In this document: one piece after another, positions 62,400 to 64,000 of the stretch
How positions within the stretch are numbered: the stretch's first letter is position 1
Layout: the number at the start of each line of letters is the position of its first letter
DNA from: Setophaga petechia
Taxonomy: Eukaryota > Chordata > Aves > Passeriformes > Parulidae
Length of the DNA stretch: 64,000 bases
Assembly: GCA_024362935.1 (NCBI GenBank)
Contig: JANCRA010000167.1
Coordinates: 434,001-498,000 of the forward strand
Direction of reading: 5' to 3'
The notes under the pieces: model-generated
Told to the model about the DNA's origin: nothing
What the model saw: only the letters and a program-made list of their open reading frames with translations
Databases searched by the model: none
Made by a program: the position numbers and the translations under genes

Positions 62400-63094
62400 A
62401 GGCCTTTGAGTCTTTGCTTCGCTTTGCTGAGAACCGCACGAGTTCCCTGTTTGAGACAGCGTACAGACCTATGGCAAAAGAAGCAGCAGAGCCCGTTAAG
62501 GAGCTTTTTACAGACATCTCTCTCTACATTCTGGGTGCAGAGACCACCGTGGAAAGCGCAGTTTTGAGGTTCTTTGACAGCCTCTTTCCTCTGGTGTACA
62601 GCCGGCTGATAAACCCAGGAATTACAGACCTGTCCGAGGACTACACCGAGTGTCTGCGGCTTACAAGGCAAGACATCAATCCTTTTGGACACTACTCTAA
62701 AAACATGGTTACAGAGCTGTCCAAATCTCTTTGGGCCAGCAGGATGCTGAGCCAGGCGCTGAGCCTGGGCATCGAGGTGATCAACAGCACGGAGCACGCG
62801 GCGCTGAGCAAGGAGTGCAGCCGGGCCCTGGTGAGGATGCAGTACTGCCCGCACTGCCAGGGGCTCACCCTCATCAGGCCCTGCGTGGGATACTGCCTCA
62901 ACGTCATGAGGGGCTGCCTGGCCAGCGTGGCAGAGCTGGATGCTCAGTGGAGGGAGTTCATCTCCACGCTGGAATATCTCACTAATGAAATGGCTGCCTC
63001 GCATGAGCTGGAAACGGCCCTGGCGGGGATCTGGAGCTCCATCAACGAGGCCATCCTGCACGCACAGCTCAACGGGCCGCAGCTCTCTGCCACA
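62400..63094 (+). CDS. GPC5: GPC5 exon 3 (core glypican domain)
   Basis: This large exon encodes most of the cysteine-rich globular glypican domain. It begins with two bases completing the glutamate codon split from exon 2, then 231 codons (A-F-E-S...) without a stop, and ends A-T before donor gtaagt. Length 695 bp equals the GPC3 exon 3 I recall. Diagnostic GPC5-like segments are RFFDSLFPLVYS, LGIEVINST, KECSRAL, MQYCPHCQGL and GYCLNVMRGCLA. All seven cysteines of this segment of human GPC5 are present, including CPHC at 62846-62857. Possible N-glycosylation sites are NRT at 62432 and NST at 62783. The second half is much richer in GC than the surrounding intron. The paralogue GPC3 is the main alternative, but the CPHCQGL and GYCLNVMRGCLA stretches favour GPC5. 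Confidence 0.95.
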
Positions 63095-64000
63095 GTAAGT
63101 GCTCCTCATTATCTGTCATTCACATCTATCAATTTCCTCCTTCTGTGGATAAACATTTAAACAAGTTGGTGTTGTCTTTACAGCAGTTTTTAGTGTCTAA
63201 CTAGATCTATGTCTAATAATCCATGCAGACTTTACAGAGAATTGTGGTGGGGTTCAGTAGAGTCTGCTTTGAAATGAAAGGGTTGGAGGGATTTGTTTCT
63301 TTAGAAGGAACCCGGTAAAGCAGAGCTCTGCCTTGTCTGCACAGTTTTCTGAACAAAAATTGATACTGGATATCAATCAGGTGTTATCCTGGCATGGAAT
63401 TGTGGCCTGTGGGGACATCCCACAGGATTTGGTGTAAGGTCTTAGAAAAGCGAGCTTTTAAATAAAGACAAAAGAATTGATTTTCACAATTTTGTTTTCT
63501 GAACAAAAATTGATACTGGTTATCAATCAGGTGATCCTGGCATGGAATTGTAGCATGTGAGAACATCCCACTGGATTTTGTATAAGGGCCTAGAAAAGCA
63601 AGCTTTAAAATAAAGACAAAAGAATTGATTTTCACAATTTTTTTTTTTCTGAACAAAAATTGATACTGGAGATCAATCAGGTGTTATCCTGGCATGGAAT
63701 TGCAGCATGTGGGGACATCCCACAGGATTTATTATAAGGGCTTAGAAAAGTGAGCCTTTAAATAAAGACAAAGAATTAACTTTCACAATTTTACAGTCCC
63801 TTTACTTTTGTGTTGACTGAGACATCAGGGAGGCAGTACAGGTCTGTAATAAGCACACCTATCACACAGAAGTTGGGAAAAGAGCGTGAAAACATTCAGA
63901 CTTATTTGGCAGCATTTACATAAGTAAAGGATAAAAATGCACTTGAATTGGAAACAGCTTTGTGAGTGGTGTAGATTAAGGGGAAAGAATTAGGATGGTA
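63095..64000 (+). other. GPC5: 5' end of GPC5 intron 3
   Basis: Starts with gtaagt, a near-consensus donor. It holds a threefold tandem repeat (63345-63793). No further exon lies inside the window. Confidence 0.85.
63345..63793 (+). repeat. 150-bp tandem repeat, three units
   Basis: Units start at 63345, 63495 and 63645, each with ttttctgaacaaaaattg, 'atcaatcaggtg', cctggcatggaattg, 'aacatccca'/'gacatccca', an AATAAA (taaataaagac or aaaataaagac) and ttcacaatttt. The period is 150 bp and divergence among units is a few to about ten percent by eye. Not a known avian satellite to my recognition. Confidence 0.95.

Noticed and set aside
62396..63109. 237-codon open frame antisense to GPC5 exon 3
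   Set aside because: It is a shadow of the GC-rich coding exon on the other strand and has no recognisable domain; the sense strand has the glypican motifs and splice sites.

Overview
This window is vertebrate nuclear DNA, almost certainly from a bird and probably a songbird. It shows CR1 retrotransposon 3' ends (the main avian LINE), many short solo LTRs with 6-bp target-site duplications (TSDs, typical of avian class II / ERVK-like retroviruses), and exons split by very long introns. The songbird assignment rests on general resemblance of the LTRs and is inference. No bacterial features, CRISPR arrays, operons, tRNA or rRNA genes were seen. || The only host gene supported is GPC5 (glypican-5, a heparan-sulfate proteoglycan core protein), on the + strand. 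Exon 2 is at 1437-1598 (162 bp) and exon 3 at 62400-63094 (695 bp). They join through a split glutamate codon, giving a 60.8-kb intron 2. Positions 1-1436 are the end of intron 1 and 63095-64000 the start of intron 3. Exon 1 and the C-terminal exons with the glycosaminoglycan sites and GPI signal lie outside. || Intron 2 is a record of retroelement insertion. Eight LTR copies have TSDs: a nested LTR at 6701-7027 (caatcc), an inverted pair at 14187-14791 (cttggt) and 14922-15529 (catgag), 39150-40050 (gacacc), 41013-41498 (taaaag/tgaaag), 47680-48231 inside a CR1 (gttttt), 57555-58150 (agtcct/aatcct) and 60510-60895 (tgcagt). A further copy at 56237-56997 is flanked by tgtgtg, which is weak evidence because it is simple repeat. 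LTR copies without clean TSDs are at 6496-7152, 9625-10470 and 11509-12122; looser LTR calls are at 19877-20300, 30985-31338, 49340-49758 and about 57008-57548. A broken class II pol (reverse transcriptase) fragment lies at about 58490-58960 on the minus strand. CR1 pieces are at 25142-25600, 44080-44270, 45990-46190 and 47500-48414. || Tandem repeats include two six-unit 45-bp arrays inside LTRs, where every unit carries a polyadenylation hexamer. There are also two ATATT arrays (one grown inside an LTR), 20-bp and 14-bp minisatellites, and a threefold 150-bp tandem repeat just after exon 3. || I found no convincing new biochemical system. The most interesting material is structural: the inverted LTR pair, the poly(A)-signal arrays, the nested insertions, and the tandem triplication in intron 3.
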